Positions 1 through 9,155 are shown, counted from the first letter of the stretch. The stretch: DNA of 64,000 nt from Oxalobacteraceae bacterium (GCA_013284265.1 JABTBR010000027.1:23798-87797); one strand, 5' to 3'. Program-made: numbers and translations. The notes: generated by a model from the sequence alone, not told the origin.

Positions 1-1501
1 CCTGCTGGTGCAGGCGGTTCAGTACCTCGGCGCGGCGGCGCGGGGTCTGCACGGTGGCATAGGCCACCAGCCGGTATTCCACGTAATAGTCCTGCAGCGC
101 CACCTGCATCACATACGGCTTGGGCGTATCGGCGATGTCGTCGATGCGGCTGGCCGCCAGTTCCAGCATGGCGTGTACCTGGCGCCACGGCGTGGCATAG
201 CCGATGGTGACGGTGGTGTCGAGCACAAAGCCGGTGCCGGGGTAGGCGCGCGAATAGTTCTTGGTGGTCTGCGACAGTACCCAGGCGTTCGGTAGCGTGA
301 TCTCTTCGCCCAGGCCGGTGCGCAGGCGGATTTCGAACAGGCCCAGTTCCACCACCGTGCCTTCGGTCTCGCCGATGCGCACATATTCTCCTTTGCGTAG
401 CGCCCGCGCGTACATCAAGATCAGGCCACTTGCGCCCTGGCCGACGATGCTGGACGCGCCGATCGATACCATCAGGCCCACCAGCACGGACACGCCCTGG
501 AAGGCCGCCGTCTGCGCGCCCGGCAGGTAAGGGTAGGCCATCGCCAGCGCGAACAGCCAGATCACCACGGTGACGATGCGCCGGGTCGGACCGGCCGTAT
601 CCGGATCGAGCCAGCCGAAATGCAGCTCGCCGCTTTCGACCCGCTGGAAGAAGGAAGCGGAGGTCAGCACCACCAGCCGCGCCAGTATCGCTATGACCAG
701 CACCAGCACCAGGCCGGGCAGGGCGTTCAGGATGCTCTGGCCGACGGTGCCGGCGATGTCGAGCAGGTAGTCTTCCAGCCGTTCGCCCCAGGAGCGGGTG
801 TAAGGGACTTTGCCCAGCACGAAGGCGGCCCAGACATAGGTGGCGATCAGGCGCAGCGACCAGACCAGCAGGTTGATCAGATGGCGTACGAAGACGGTGT
901 AGTGTTCCGCGTCGAGCACGCGCACGTTCTTGAAGCGCACCTTGCCCAGGTGGGTGCTGAGCAGGTGCACGCTGCGCTGGCCGGCCCAGCGATGCAGGCG
1001 CGTCAGGCCGGCCAGCAGCACCGCGTAGGTCAGCGTGGCGGCGGCGCAGAAGGCGGCGGCGATCAGCAGGTAGTGCAGGCTGTTCAGTTCGCGGTGCTCG
1101 TTGAGTGCCTTGTTCAGCTCCGCTGCCGCGGCGGCGGCCACGCTTTCAGTCGTGTCGCCGGCCAGCGGATTGACGTCGGCGGCCGTGACCAGGAACAGCA
1201 ACTGACCGTCGAGCAGCACCTGGCTGCCTTCGGCGATGTTGCGGCTGCCGGCCTGCAGCGCGCCTTCGCGCGCAATGGCGCTATCGAGGCGTTTGCGCGC
1301 GCCCTCGGCCCGGTCGGCCGGGGAGTAGCCGGTCAGTACCGAGCGGAACACGAAGATGGTGCGGTTGGCGAAAGTGAGGGGCGTTTGCGCGGACGCGGGG
1401 GCTTCAGTCTTGGCCACGGTGGGGAGCAGATCGGCTGAATAGGCGGCCGGCAGGACGAGCAGCAAGAGGAGGGCAAACAGCAGGCGACACTGGGCAAACA
1501 T
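1..1501 (-). CDS. MscS-family mechanosensitive ion channel, 3' end cut by the window
   Basis: About 500 residues are visible before the window edge. The start ATG at 1501 follows an AGGAG ribosome binding site (AGGAGCTCC) on the minus strand. A hydrophobic signal-like N-terminus is followed by a periplasmic region with an Ala-rich stretch, several membrane segments from about residue 145 onward, and then the pore-lining and beta domain typical of MscS: a Gly/Ala-rich helix reading VGLMVSIGASSIVGQGASG, followed by LRKGEYVRIGETEGTV. Members of this family open under membrane tension and release solutes during osmotic downshock. The long N-terminal extension resembles the larger YnaI/YbdG or MscK-like members, but the subfamily cannot be fixed. 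The C-terminus is missing only because of the window boundary. Confidence 0.88.
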   Translation of the reverse strand, partial: MFAQCRLLFALLLLLVLPAAYSADLLPTVAKTEAPASAQTPLTFANRTIFVFRSVLTGYSPADRAEGARKRLDSAIAREGALQAGSRNIAEGSQVLLDGQLLFLVTAADVNPLAGDTTESVAAAAAAELNKALNEHRELNSLHYLLIAAAFCAAATLTYAVLLAGLTRLHRWAGQRSVHLLSTHLGKVRFKNVRVLDAEHYTVFVRHLINLLVWSLRLIATYVWAAFVLGKVPYTRSWGERLEDYLLDIAGTVGQSILNALPGLVLVLVIAILARLVVLTSASFFQRVESGELHFGWLDPDTAGPTRRIVTVVIWLFALAMAYPYLPGAQTAAFQGVSVLVGLMVSIGASSIVGQGASGLILMYARALRKGEYVRIGETEGTVVELGLFEIRLRTGLGEEITLPNAWVLSQTTKNYSRAYPGTGFVLDTTVTIGYATPWRQVHAMLELAASRIDDIADTPKPYVMQVALQDYYVEYRLVAYATVQTPRRRAEVLNRLHQQ

Positions 1502-1684
1502 GGAGCTCCTTGGCGGGAATGATATGGTTGCCAATGATGCCATGAAATATGTTGCGCAAGTGGATTCAATCATGCCATTAATTTACTACGGCATTGAAAG
1601 TTGCTTATAAAGGGACTAAGTTATAGAGATGCCCAGCCGGCTGGCCAGGCATGACATCACAATAAAAATACAGGGGGATCTACC

Positions 1685-2266
1685 GTGGTCAACTCCAAGA
1701 AAATAGCGATGGTGGCGGCAGTTTTGTCCGTCTGCGGCAGCGTGCATGCGGCTGTCGTCGATACGCCAGACGTTGCGGGCCTCAAGACGTTCATGGACAC
1801 CAATACCGGCCGCGTGTGGCTGGATATGGACAATTTCTTCGATGCCGGTGCCAATGTCGGCACCAGCGGCTTTGGCATGATCGCCGCCGCCAACGCGGCC
1901 GGTTTTTCCATCGCCAACCTGGCCGATGTGCAGCAGTTGTTCAGCACCTTGCCCCTGTCGGGCGGCGAATGGCCGTCGTATGCGGCCGTGATGGGTTATG
2001 GCCAGCCGCGCCAGTTAATCTGGGGCATGTATGAAGGCGGCTATTCCCCCGACTACCCCTGGGCCTATGCATGGTCCAGTGACAGTTACTGGAATTTTGG
2101 TGGCAACACCTACGGCCCCGGGGTGCAGAACGATGGCAATTCCGGCTCGGTCGACATGGGGATCTGGGCCTACCAGACCAACCCCGTACCGGAGCCGGAC
2201 ACCTGGCTGATGACCCTGGGCGGCCTGGGCCTGCTGGCCGCGCTGGCGCGCCGGCGCAGGGTGTAA
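1685..2266 (+). CDS. PEP-CTERM sorting domain protein
   Basis: A 193-residue exported protein. It starts at GTG 1685, with a purine-rich site (GGGGGAT) about ten bases upstream. Residues 1-23 form a signal peptide (ending VCGSVHA/A). The middle has a repetitive Gly/Trp-rich segment of the kind seen in PEP-CTERM proteins with DUF1566-like cores. The end carries the sorting tag: VPEP, a hydrophobic helix (WLMTLGGLGLLAAL) and an Arg cluster. Such tags are processed by an exosortase (EpsH/XrtA-type) and the proteins end up at the envelope or in the exopolysaccharide matrix. No exosortase lies in this window. The biological role of the core domain is unknown. Confidence 0.88.
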   Translation: MVNSKKIAMVAAVLSVCGSVHAAVVDTPDVAGLKTFMDTNTGRVWLDMDNFFDAGANVGTSGFGMIAAANAAGFSIANLADVQQLFSTLPLSGGEWPSYAAVMGYGQPRQLIWGMYEGGYSPDYPWAYAWSSDSYWNFGGNTYGPGVQNDGNSGSVDMGIWAYQTNPVPEPDTWLMTLGGLGLLAALARRRRV

Positions 2267-2340
2267 GGGATCCAGGGCGCCCTGGCGGGCGTCCCGGCTG
2301 ACAAAGCAATCCGGATTGCCGCCGGCGGCGGCGCGGTGAT

Positions 2341-2532
2341 TTAGCGCTGGTCGGCGCGGCGGCGCCGCTCGGGCTCCGACAGCACCCGTGCAATCACGGG
2401 CAGGGGCACATGGGCATCGGCCAGGAACTCGGCGGCCGATGCGCGCCCGCGCGTGGCCAGGATATCGAGGCTGGCATTGACGACCACCGCCATCGCGCGG
2501 TTCGGGCGCGAGCGTCGTTCTATGAAACCCAT
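2341..2532 (-). CDS. small conserved hypothetical protein (63 aa)
   Basis: A short basic protein starting MGFIERRSRPNR. I chose ATG 2532 over a longer in-frame start at 2565 because GGAGG lies seven bases upstream of 2532. It has no membrane segment. The central region (VVNASLDILATRGRASAAEFL) looks like a helical pair, and the C-terminus is Arg-rich. I do not recognise a family with a known function. It lies between a convergent PEP-CTERM gene and the TadE-like gene without obvious coupling to either. Confidence 0.6.
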   Translation of the reverse strand: MGFIERRSRPNRAMAVVVNASLDILATRGRASAAEFLADAHVPLPVIARVLSEPERRRRADQR

Positions 2533-2614
2533 GGTGTCCTCCATTCGAAACGTCAACGTTAGCACATTCCCGTGGTTTTGTATTTTCGCAACAAACTGCT
2601 GTTGCTGGGCATAC

Positions 2615-3253
2615 TCACGGGCAGATGGGCGAACCGGGTTCGTAGCCCAGCGACTCGGCCTTGACGACGCTGAGGGCGCTGGGCAGATTAAAGCCCTGCA
2701 GGGTAAAGGGCAGCAGCGGCTGATAGGGGATGGGTTCGCAGCCGACGCCTTCGGGCTGGCACAGGCGCACCCTGACCAGGCGGATGCAGTTGGCGCCGAA
2801 GGGATCGCTCATGCAGTTGACGCGGTTGCGCGCGGCGCAGTTGGGCAGGGTCCCGTTCAAGGGCACCGCCGTCAGGTTGTCGGCGGAATCGCGGCTCAGT
2901 GCCAGGTAATCGATGCGGATATGCGCATCCGTCACCGGTGCGCCGAGGGCCAGCAGACCCGCATCGGCGCGGAAAATGGCGTTCTGGCGCACGGTATTGA
3001 GTGCTGCCGTATCGGTCGGATAGATCATGGCGGCGCCACGGGCGGCGCGGCGCGTGACTTCCTGCAAGGTATTCCACATATACAGGGCGCGCGCGACTTC
3101 GATGATGCCGAACAGCAGAGTGAAGATCATCAGGCTCAGCAAGGCGAATTCGACCGCCGCCACGCCGGCCTGCCTACGCCGGGCCGGACGGCGGCACCGG
3201 GCGCGCTTACTGGTCCACATAGGGCATGCGCGCCAGCTGGGCGGGGGGATCAT
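2615..3253 (-). CDS. TadE-like pilus assembly/secreted protein
   Basis: A 212-residue protein with a basic N-terminus, then a conserved TadE-type segment at about residues 28-55 (GVAAVEFALLSLMIFTLLFGIIEVARALYM is the region; key residues are the Glu after VA and the long hydrophobic run). TadE-like proteins are pseudopilin-related membrane-anchored proteins of the Tad/Flp system. The start codon overlaps the stop of the upstream TadG-like gene as ATGA, so the two are translationally coupled. The C-terminal part has four Cys residues that could form disulfides outside the membrane. No other tad genes are present here, so the partner machinery must lie elsewhere or be absent. Confidence 0.8.
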   Translation of the reverse strand: MIPPPSWRACPMWTSKRARCRRPARRRQAGVAAVEFALLSLMIFTLLFGIIEVARALYMWNTLQEVTRRAARGAAMIYPTDTAALNTVRQNAIFRADAGLLALGAPVTDAHIRIDYLALSRDSADNLTAVPLNGTLPNCAARNRVNCMSDPFGANCIRLVRVRLCQPEGVGCEPIPYQPLLPFTLQGFNLPSALSVVKAESLGYEPGSPICP

Positions 3254-4746
3254 TGGTATAGCTCCACGGCGTTGCTCAGCGTGCGTTCGGGCGCGACGCC
3301 GCCGAATTCTGCGTGCAGCGTGCTCGCCGTGGCAGGCACGGTCATGAAAAAACGCCCCACCGCCAGCACATTGGCGGTGACGGCGGTACCGGTGGGCACC
3401 GGGCAGCTGAGCAAAGCCACATTCAATACCCGGCGCAGGCGCACGCCCGGATGGGCGGCCGACGGCGCCAGGAAATGTGTTCCGGCAATCGACTGGTAAG
3501 GCGTGCTGGCCGGATAGGCGGTGGCGGTGGGCAGACCGGGCTTGTACAGCGTGGACCAGCTGCCGGTGGCGAGGGTAGCGTAGCCGCTGACCGGCTCGGC
3601 CACCCCTGCGCTATAGGCCGAGAACAGGACCGTCCTGGCATAGCTCCATAGCGGTCCGTAACTGCCCGCGGTATTGCTGCCGGGCGCGGGCAGGGGATCG
3701 GCCACGGTCCACAGATTGCCGGCGCTGCTAAATGGCGTGGCGCTTTGGCCCGACGGCGCGGTCGCCATCCATGGCGTGCCGGAATTGAAGACATAGGATT
3801 TGATGTTGGCGTCCGGCGGTGCGCCGTTGGGGCTGCACAGGTTGCCGGGGTACTGGTCGAAGCGGGAGTTGAGCCGATCGAACAACTGGGCCAGTGGAAA
3901 TGGCGAGCTCACCGTGATGCTGGTGCCGGCGATCCGTGGCAAGGGCATGCTGCCGGTGCAGACGAAGGGGCCGACTTCGGCCGCCGTCATATTCGCCGCC
4001 GAGCCCAGCGCGCCGACCGGATCGAGCGGATCGATGACAAAGTTCTGCGGCGTGGCGCTGCCGAAAGCCAGTTGCATCAGGTCGTAGGCCACGCCGCGCC
4101 GGAAGCCGTATTCCACCAGTTCGGTAATGATGGGTGGGCCGGGATTGACGCGTGCCGCCGCCGGCGTGGCCGACAGCGCGCAGATCGCCAGCGGCAGGAC
4201 GTTGATGCTGGAGCGGCCCGCGATGGCGCGGGCCTGGGTGCTGGTGCTGGCCAGCGCGCTCGACAGGATGCCCATGAAGGCCGTGTTGACCTTGCCCAGG
4301 TCCGGGTCGAGCGCGCCGGTATCGACGCGCGCGTAGAACAGATTGGCGGGCGTGAGCGCGGCCGCGCTGGCGTTGACCCAGTCCGATTCCGGGGCCGTGG
4401 CGGATTGGCTGAACTGGAGCGCGGCGGCGTTCCAGCTCACCGAGGCATTGTCGTATCGATAGCTCGCGTCGGCCGCGGCCGTACTCGGGGGGGGGGCGGC
4501 GCTGGTGATGCCGGCCGCGGTGCCGTTCAACTGGCGCGCGGCCGCCAGCGCGGCGCCATCGGCCAGATCCTGCAACTCGGTCTTGCGGTGGTAGAGCTGG
4601 GCCAGATCGAGCGCCATGCCGATGAAGCCGAACATGACCAGCATCATCAGCGTGAACGTGATCGCCACCGCGCCGCGCTGTGAGCTTGGACGGGCCGGAC
4701 GCGGGCCGGCACGGCGGGCAGGGTGGGGCGGCGTGAACCCGGTCAT
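3250..4746 (-). CDS. TadG-like protein (Flp pilus-assembly TadE/G-like)
   Basis: A 498-residue protein. After about 22 basic/Pro-rich residues comes the TadG signature RGAVAITFTLMMLVMFGF and a membrane helix, then LDLAQLYHRKTELQDLADGAALAAARQL, the classical TadE/G-like region where a helix follows the membrane anchor. The rest is a large extracytoplasmic Ala/Ser/Pro-rich domain with no recognised catalytic motif. TadG proteins often carry a von Willebrand A domain; I do not see a clear MIDAS motif here. It is the first gene of a two-gene unit with the TadE-like gene. The role in adhesion or surface display is inferred from the family only. Confidence 0.82.
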   Translation of the reverse strand: MTGFTPPHPARRAGPRPARPSSQRGAVAITFTLMMLVMFGFIGMALDLAQLYHRKTELQDLADGAALAAARQLNGTAAGITSAAPPPSTAAADASYRYDNASVSWNAAALQFSQSATAPESDWVNASAAALTPANLFYARVDTGALDPDLGKVNTAFMGILSSALASTSTQARAIAGRSSINVLPLAICALSATPAAARVNPGPPIITELVEYGFRRGVAYDLMQLAFGSATPQNFVIDPLDPVGALGSAANMTAAEVGPFVCTGSMPLPRIAGTSITVSSPFPLAQLFDRLNSRFDQYPGNLCSPNGAPPDANIKSYVFNSGTPWMATAPSGQSATPFSSAGNLWTVADPLPAPGSNTAGSYGPLWSYARTVLFSAYSAGVAEPVSGYATLATGSWSTLYKPGLPTATAYPASTPYQSIAGTHFLAPSAAHPGVRLRRVLNVALLSCPVPTGTAVTANVLAVGRFFMTVPATASTLHAEFGGVAPERTLSNAVELYQ

Positions 4747-4952
4747 GCGGCAACTCCTATCGCGGCATTCAATTCATTCCCACGCGCAAGGAAGCGCGTC
4801 AGCAGTTGATTTTATCGGGGGAAATATTGCTGGAATTGATGTGGAGCAAGCCTCGGGATTGCGCGGGAGCGCGGGGCTGGTGCGTGCTTGCGCGGCTAAA
4901 ACGCGCCAATAGTGTCCAATTGATCACCTATGTGCTAGAATCCTGCCGCGCT

Positions 4953-5039
4953 GCCCGGATGGTGAAACTGGTAGACACTGGAGACTTAAAATCTCCCGCC
5001 TGTAAGGGCGTGCCGGTTCGATTCCGGCTCCGGGCACCA
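4953..5039 (+). tRNA. tRNA-Leu(UAA)
   Basis: Acceptor strands GCCCGGA and TCCGGGC pair perfectly, followed by discriminator A and an encoded CCA. The anticodon stem GGAGA/TCTCC encloses a loop with anticodon TAA at 4987-4989. A long variable arm and the T-loop GGTTCGATTCC are present, as expected for a class II leucine tRNA. A TAGAAT -10-like hexamer lies at 4936-4941, just upstream. Confidence 0.96.
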
Positions 5040-5075
5040 CAAACATGTCTTTCGCAGTCTCCCAACGTCTATCGA

Positions 5076-5109
5076 ACCCGCATTTCTCCTATGAGAGTGC
5101 GGGTTTTTT
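5076..5109 (+). terminator. Rho-independent terminator after tRNA-Leu
   Basis: A 7-bp stem (ACCCGCA at 5076-5082, TGCGGGT at 5098-5104) with a further small inner pairing, followed by six T residues. Confidence 0.8.
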
Positions 5110-5391
5110 GTTGCCGGAAGTCTGAGCGTGTCTCTTGCCATCTCCCCCGAGGTAGGGACCTGTTATGGGGGCATGGGAGCGATCGGTTTAGCCGCATCAG
5201 CGCTTGCGCCAACGTGGCGACAATGTGCTGGCCTTCGATCCCCACCCGGACCTGCCCCGCTGGGCGACATTAATGCAGTCTACTTTGCCGCCCTGTGGAT
5301 ATCTGTGATTTTTTCGGGTGTGAATGCACTGTAAAATGTGTCCCGGTACTGTTGTTTTAATATTAATGTTAATATTTTAGAGGGGTATTTT

Positions 5392-6324
5392 GTGCGCATA
5401 AAAATTGTCGCCACCTTGCTGCTGGCAATGGCAGTTGAGTCACCCGCAGTGGCTCAAATCATCGACTACAGTGTTTTTGCCTGGAGCCTGCCACGTGGAT
5501 TCAACTTCAACGGCGATCGGCCATTCGTCAATCCCATCACCGGCCAAGCCGATATCGCCACTTTCCAATTCGATGGAAAGCAGATCAACGGCGCCTCCAT
5601 CACCAATAATGGCAGTGGCGTCAACGACGTGCACATACAGCGTGTCCACGACAATGCCATCAACGAGGACGTGACTCGGGTTGTTCTTCGACAGCGTACG
5701 GAAGATGCCGTGACTGCGGGCAGCCACCGGACACAAATTAATTCTTACGCCATCGAGCCGTACAAGCGCTACATTCTCGATCTGGAATTCAAACTGGATG
5801 ATGATGATCATTGGGACTTTTCCACCACAGCTCAGGGAGTGGGGCCAGGCTTGATCTGGCAACTGAAGGGACAGCCGAAGATCGATCATCAATGGGGCAA
5901 CCCGGTGATGGGGCTCAACCTGTCTGGCAATCAACTGAAAATGGAGATTCTCTACCCGCTCTCGGCAGCCAAGGCCACGGCCTGGCCCATGACTGACGGC
6001 GTCAGCTGGGCGAAAAATCAATATGTTGCAGTTGACCTGCCGCAAAAAACGCTCACTGCCGGCGTGTATCACCGCGTGCAATTGGTTTTCTATGCGGACG
6101 ACGCGCCGAACAAGGTGATTAACCAGCCGGGCATCCCTGAGGGAAAAGGCTTTGTTACCGCTTACCTGGATGGCCAGCCATGGTTCAATTATGTCGGTCC
6201 TACCTTGCATCCGGATCAACTGGGGCCTCACAACACTAGCTTTGGTTGGTATCAATGGTCTGGTGCACCGACTACCGACCGCGTGATCTACTACCGCAAG
6301 AATAGTTTGTACGAGTGGAAGTAA
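5392..6324 (+). CDS. secreted polysaccharide lyase-like (concanavalin/heparin-lyase-fold) protein
   Basis: A 310-residue exported protein. I chose GTG 5392 because GAGGGG lies just upstream and this start gives a clean signal peptide (RIKIVATLLLAMAVESPAVA, cleavage before QI). The mature part looks like a beta-jellyroll: alternating hydrophobic strands, YILDLEFKLDDDDHWDF, a segment LIWQLKG...HQWGNPVMGLNLSG, then YHRVQLVFYADD and VTAYLDGQPWFNY. That order, with strand-rich DLEFKL, WQ.K..., and YLDGQ, resembles secreted lyases of the heparin-lyase I or PL20 type, which cleave uronic-acid polysaccharides. The match is by eye; the substrate and even catalytic activity are uncertain. It is a single gene with its own leader region, and its base composition is lower in GC than its neighbours. 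Confidence 0.5.
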   Translation: MRIKIVATLLLAMAVESPAVAQIIDYSVFAWSLPRGFNFNGDRPFVNPITGQADIATFQFDGKQINGASITNNGSGVNDVHIQRVHDNAINEDVTRVVLRQRTEDAVTAGSHRTQINSYAIEPYKRYILDLEFKLDDDDHWDFSTTAQGVGPGLIWQLKGQPKIDHQWGNPVMGLNLSGNQLKMEILYPLSAAKATAWPMTDGVSWAKNQYVAVDLPQKTLTAGVYHRVQLVFYADDAPNKVINQPGIPEGKGFVTAYLDGQPWFNYVGPTLHPDQLGPHNTSFGWYQWSGAPTTDRVIYYRKNSLYEWK

Positions 6325-6422
6325 GCCATATTTGAACGACAGCGCTACCAAGGTGTGCTTGAACTCCAACGGATGCTGGCGATAGTGGCCGCGTGTGTTC
6401 TTCGAAATGAGCGCTTGAATAT

Positions 6423-6740
6423 TTGTGTCCCTATTCAGAATTTGTGGGCATAGATGCTGCGCCAAAATTCGATCATGAATGCCGCTGGTCAGCCAGTCCA
6501 GACGACGCGGGGAAGACGCTTACCTACGTGCGGCCAGATGGTAGCGCTGCTGGAGCACCAGTATCTTCACCCCCAGCACGGTGGGATACGGTGCTCTACC
6601 GCCTTTGGCGCGCGAGGGTCTTGGGGCAACCGCATATTGTCGTCCCCAGTTTTAGCGCGAACGATTACCGCCCTGTGTGGTCTATAGCTTATGGGGGTTT
6701 TATAGGCGGTGCGGCTGCGCGCGATCGGGTGATCTCATGA
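6423..6740 (+). CDS. possible small protein, start uncertain, coupled to the next gene
   Basis: An open frame of about 105 residues (TTG 6423; GTG 6444 is an alternative start) whose stop overlaps the ATG of the following gene as ATGA. That coupling and a protein-like composition (ECRWSASPDDAGKTLTYVRPDG, then PPARWDTVLYRLWRARVLGQPHIVVPSF) argue that it is translated. Against this, no good ribosome binding site is visible and no family is recognised. It could be the degraded 3' part of a longer gene. The 98 bases between the previous gene (end 6324) and this frame hold nothing recognisable. Confidence 0.35.
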   Translation: MCPYSEFVGIDAAPKFDHECRWSASPDDAGKTLTYVRPDGSAAGAPVSSPPARWDTVLYRLWRARVLGQPHIVVPSFSANDYRPVWSIAYGGFIGGAAARDRVIS

Positions 6741-7567
6741 TGAAAATCGGGGTGGGACTGTTGGGACTGGTCATGGCCGTGCCGGCCATCGCGGGCTTCG
6801 AGGCAGGCTTGAAGGCGCTCCAGGCGCGCGATTATGCCGCCGCGCTGACGGAAGCGCGCCAGGGGCAAGCGGTCGGCGATGCGCGCGCGTCCTATCTGGT
6901 GTTCGTGGTCCTGAGTCAGACCGCGCTGCTTTATCTTGATGCCACCGGTAAGCCCGATATGAGCAAGTATTTCCGGCTGGCGGCGCGTCCGGTCTCCGAG
7001 CGCGTGCCGGATGTGGAAGCATACGACGCGCTGTATCGCGCCGCCGCCGCCGGCTTCCTCCCCGCAGTGGTGGGACTCGCGGCGCTTGAAGGCGGCGTGC
7101 TCGGCGAAGGCAATCGTGCCCGGCTCATGGCGCTGTTGCAGACCCTGCCGCCGCAGCAGAAACAGGCTCTGTCTGGCTATGAAAGCATCGCGCGCCGGAT
7201 GGATGGCCTGGGACAGAGCTATGCCTCGCCCCGGCTATTCGTCGACACCTTGGAGTTGGGAGAAGTATTAGCGACACTGAAGGCTTGCGGCGCGAGCCCG
7301 GTCACCAGTCCGGCCGCGCTGGTGGTCACTGCAATCACGACGCCACCCCACGACACGCTCTATCTGCCGTCAACGGTGCCGGGCTACGAGCGTGCGTTTC
7401 TGGTTGCCGGCCAGTGGCAGGAGGAATGGACCTTCCAAGCCTGCGGAAAGACCGTCGCGCTGAAGATCGATTTTTCCGCCGATGGCATGGGCGGTGCCCA
7501 CATGCGCACCGATATCCAGGCCGCCAGAGTTATTGGCGTCGGCGAACAAGAGCAGCCGAAGCAATAG
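6737..7567 (+). CDS. exported hypothetical protein with a helical-repeat N-terminal half
   Basis: A 276-residue protein starting at ATG 6737 or the next codon, ATG 6740. Residues 1-18 form a signal peptide (IGVGLLGLVMAVPAIA). The next 150 residues are helical and Ala-rich with a Sel1/TPR-like rhythm (FEAGLKALQARDYAAALTEARQGQA), suggesting protein-protein interaction. The C-terminal 90 residues look beta-rich and contain single Cys residues in KACGASP and FQACGKTVAL, which could pair. No enzyme motif is visible. The start overlaps the stop of the preceding small frame. It may be periplasmic; function unknown. Confidence 0.7.
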   Translation: MMKIGVGLLGLVMAVPAIAGFEAGLKALQARDYAAALTEARQGQAVGDARASYLVFVVLSQTALLYLDATGKPDMSKYFRLAARPVSERVPDVEAYDALYRAAAAGFLPAVVGLAALEGGVLGEGNRARLMALLQTLPPQQKQALSGYESIARRMDGLGQSYASPRLFVDTLELGEVLATLKACGASPVTSPAALVVTAITTPPHDTLYLPSTVPGYERAFLVAGQWQEEWTFQACGKTVALKIDFSADGMGGAHMRTDIQAARVIGVGEQEQPKQ

Positions 7568-7763
7568 GGCGCGAAAAACGGAATCCGGCAATTGACTTGA
7601 CACGCGGGCTACTCAAATCGGGGATTTTTCCTCGTCGAAATCACCGACTGCATCGCCCACTCGACGACAAAACAGATTGGTACTGGCAGTTAGCGATGAC
7701 GAGCTGGAAATAATTTTGTGCCGCTACCACGATTGACCAGCAGCGGTAGCGGACTGTGACAAA

Positions 7764-8714
7764 CTATTGCTGCACCGCGCGCTGCAGCGATGGCTCGCCA
7801 CTCAATGCAAACGGCATGGCCCTGGCCCAGCGGTTGGACGATAGCGAGAACGTCAGCGAACGCACCTGGTGATACCAGCCGGCAGGCACGTAGAGCATAT
7901 CCCCAGGATGGACGATGACTTCGATCATCGTCGCCTGGCGCGCCAGAGGGAACTTCTCGTAATCCGGCGCTTCCGGATCAAACGGCGAGCCGAACAGGAT
8001 GGCATTCGCCTCGTTGGGGTAGAGGAATTCGTCGTGATGCGGCGGCGACAGGAAAATACGTTTCGTGCCCCAGATCTGGGCGAAGATATTGTCGTCATAG
8101 TCGCAATGCAGCGGCGTCACCGTGCCGGCGGGGCCTAGCCAGAAGCGCGGCGGACCCATTTTGTCAAAATAGGTGGGCCAGTGGCACAGGCGGTTCAGTT
8201 CGCGTAATTCCAGATTGCCCAGATAGGGCGGCAGATCCTGGGTGCCGTTCGCTACAAGCTCCAGATACTCCAGCATGGACATGTCCTGCATGGCCCGGTC
8301 GGGGGCGAATGCCGTGTTGATATAGTCGCCTACCCGTGCGCGCACCGGCAGGTGGCTGTAGCGCTCACGCAGGGTGTCCGGGCTAAGGGCAAACAGCGGC
8401 CAGCGCTTGACGAGCCCGCTTGTCAGGAAAGGCAGGCCCAGTTCGGCGCGCGCCCGGAACGCTGCGGCGTCAAGCTGGCCGAGGCGCGGCACTTCGGCAA
8501 TTGCAGGCAGTTCGCGTGCGACGCGCTTGATGGCGTCGCGCATTTCCTGGATGGAGGTGACGCCGCGAACCTGTGCATCCTTTTGTTCTCGCGCCTGCTT
8601 TCTGGCGAGGGCGTCCATGGTCGACGCGGAATCCGACGCCTGCCGGGTGGGCGGCAATCGTGGCGCGATACGCAACGCTTGATTATCCACCAAGGAATTC
8701 ATTTCTTTTGACAT
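7764..8714 (-). CDS. cupin-like JmjC-type Fe(II)/2-oxoglutarate oxygenase
   Basis: A 316-residue protein of the Cupin_8/JmjC type. The iron-binding facial triad is visible: the HxD pair in TPLHCDYDDN at about residue 198, and the distal His in VPAGWYHQVRSL near residue 282. The flanking strands PPRFWLGPAGTVTP and KRIFLSPPHHDEFLYP are typical for the fold. These enzymes hydroxylate proteins or small molecules; the substrate here is unknown. The first 60 residues are polar and not part of the core. ATG 8702 is an alternative start. No neighbour indicates a pathway. Confidence 0.88.
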   Translation of the reverse strand: MSKEMNSLVDNQALRIAPRLPPTRQASDSASTMDALARKQAREQKDAQVRGVTSIQEMRDAIKRVARELPAIAEVPRLGQLDAAAFRARAELGLPFLTSGLVKRWPLFALSPDTLRERYSHLPVRARVGDYINTAFAPDRAMQDMSMLEYLELVANGTQDLPPYLGNLELRELNRLCHWPTYFDKMGPPRFWLGPAGTVTPLHCDYDDNIFAQIWGTKRIFLSPPHHDEFLYPNEANAILFGSPFDPEAPDYEKFPLARQATMIEVIVHPGDMLYVPAGWYHQVRSLTFSLSSNRWARAMPFALSGEPSLQRAVQQ

Positions 8715-8795
8715 TTACTTCTTCACTACAGGCACTGAATCGTTCAGTTTACCATTTTGTCGAAGCGAAAACGCGATGTCTGCGTGGGCGGCCTG

Positions 8796-9155
8796 TCAAT
8801 GGAGGGGTGATAGGGATTCATGTTTGTCGCTGTCTTTGGCTCTGATGGCGTCCAGACGCACTTGGGTTTTCATAATCTGCACGTCGATTTCCGCTGTTTG
8901 CCGTCTAAACTCGGCTTGCGCAGCGGATGTGTTTTTCCCCGACTCGAAAGACGCGAACTTGTTTGAAAGTACGGTTGCGTTAAACACTGCAACACCGAAT
9001 ACAGTCGCGAGAACGACGCTGATGCCGGTCACGATGACCGTGATTTTAAGATTGGAGATCGAAGTTTTTATTTCGGACATCAAAGTTTTTATTTCTGACA
9101 GCAACATCTTCAATTCCAAGATAGACGCTTCGATGGCGGCAAGATCGGCGTTCAT
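8796..9155 (-). CDS. small membrane protein with flanking coiled coils
   Basis: A 119-residue protein. Residues 1-35 form a heptad-like helix (ASILELKMLLSEIKTLMSEI), 36-62 a single membrane helix (ITVIVTGISVVLATVFGVAVF), and 70-110 a second charged helix with further heptads. A GAGGGGAGC ribosome binding site lies upstream of ATG 9155. The architecture resembles small DUF1640/Bdr-like coiled-coil anchors, which multimerise at the membrane, but no family assignment is secure. It is 18 bases downstream of the PEP-CTERM gene on the same strand and could be cotranscribed with it. Confidence 0.65.
   Translation of the reverse strand: MNADLAAIEASILELKMLLSEIKTLMSEIKTSISNLKITVIVTGISVVLATVFGVAVFNATVLSNKFASFESGKNTSAAQAEFRRQTAEIDVQIMKTQVRLDAIRAKDSDKHESLSPLH

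Noticed and set aside
2272..2285. Palindrome CCAGGGCGCCCTGG after the PEP-CTERM gene as a terminator
   Set aside because: No T tract follows on either strand.
5128..5334. 68-codon frame after the tRNA terminator
   Set aside because: It has no ribosome binding site and no clear protein-like pattern; I cannot support it as a gene.
7721..7752. 8-bp hairpin between the exported protein and the cupin gene as a terminator
   Set aside because: The stem CCGCTACC/GGTAGCGG is perfect, but neither strand has a T tract after it.
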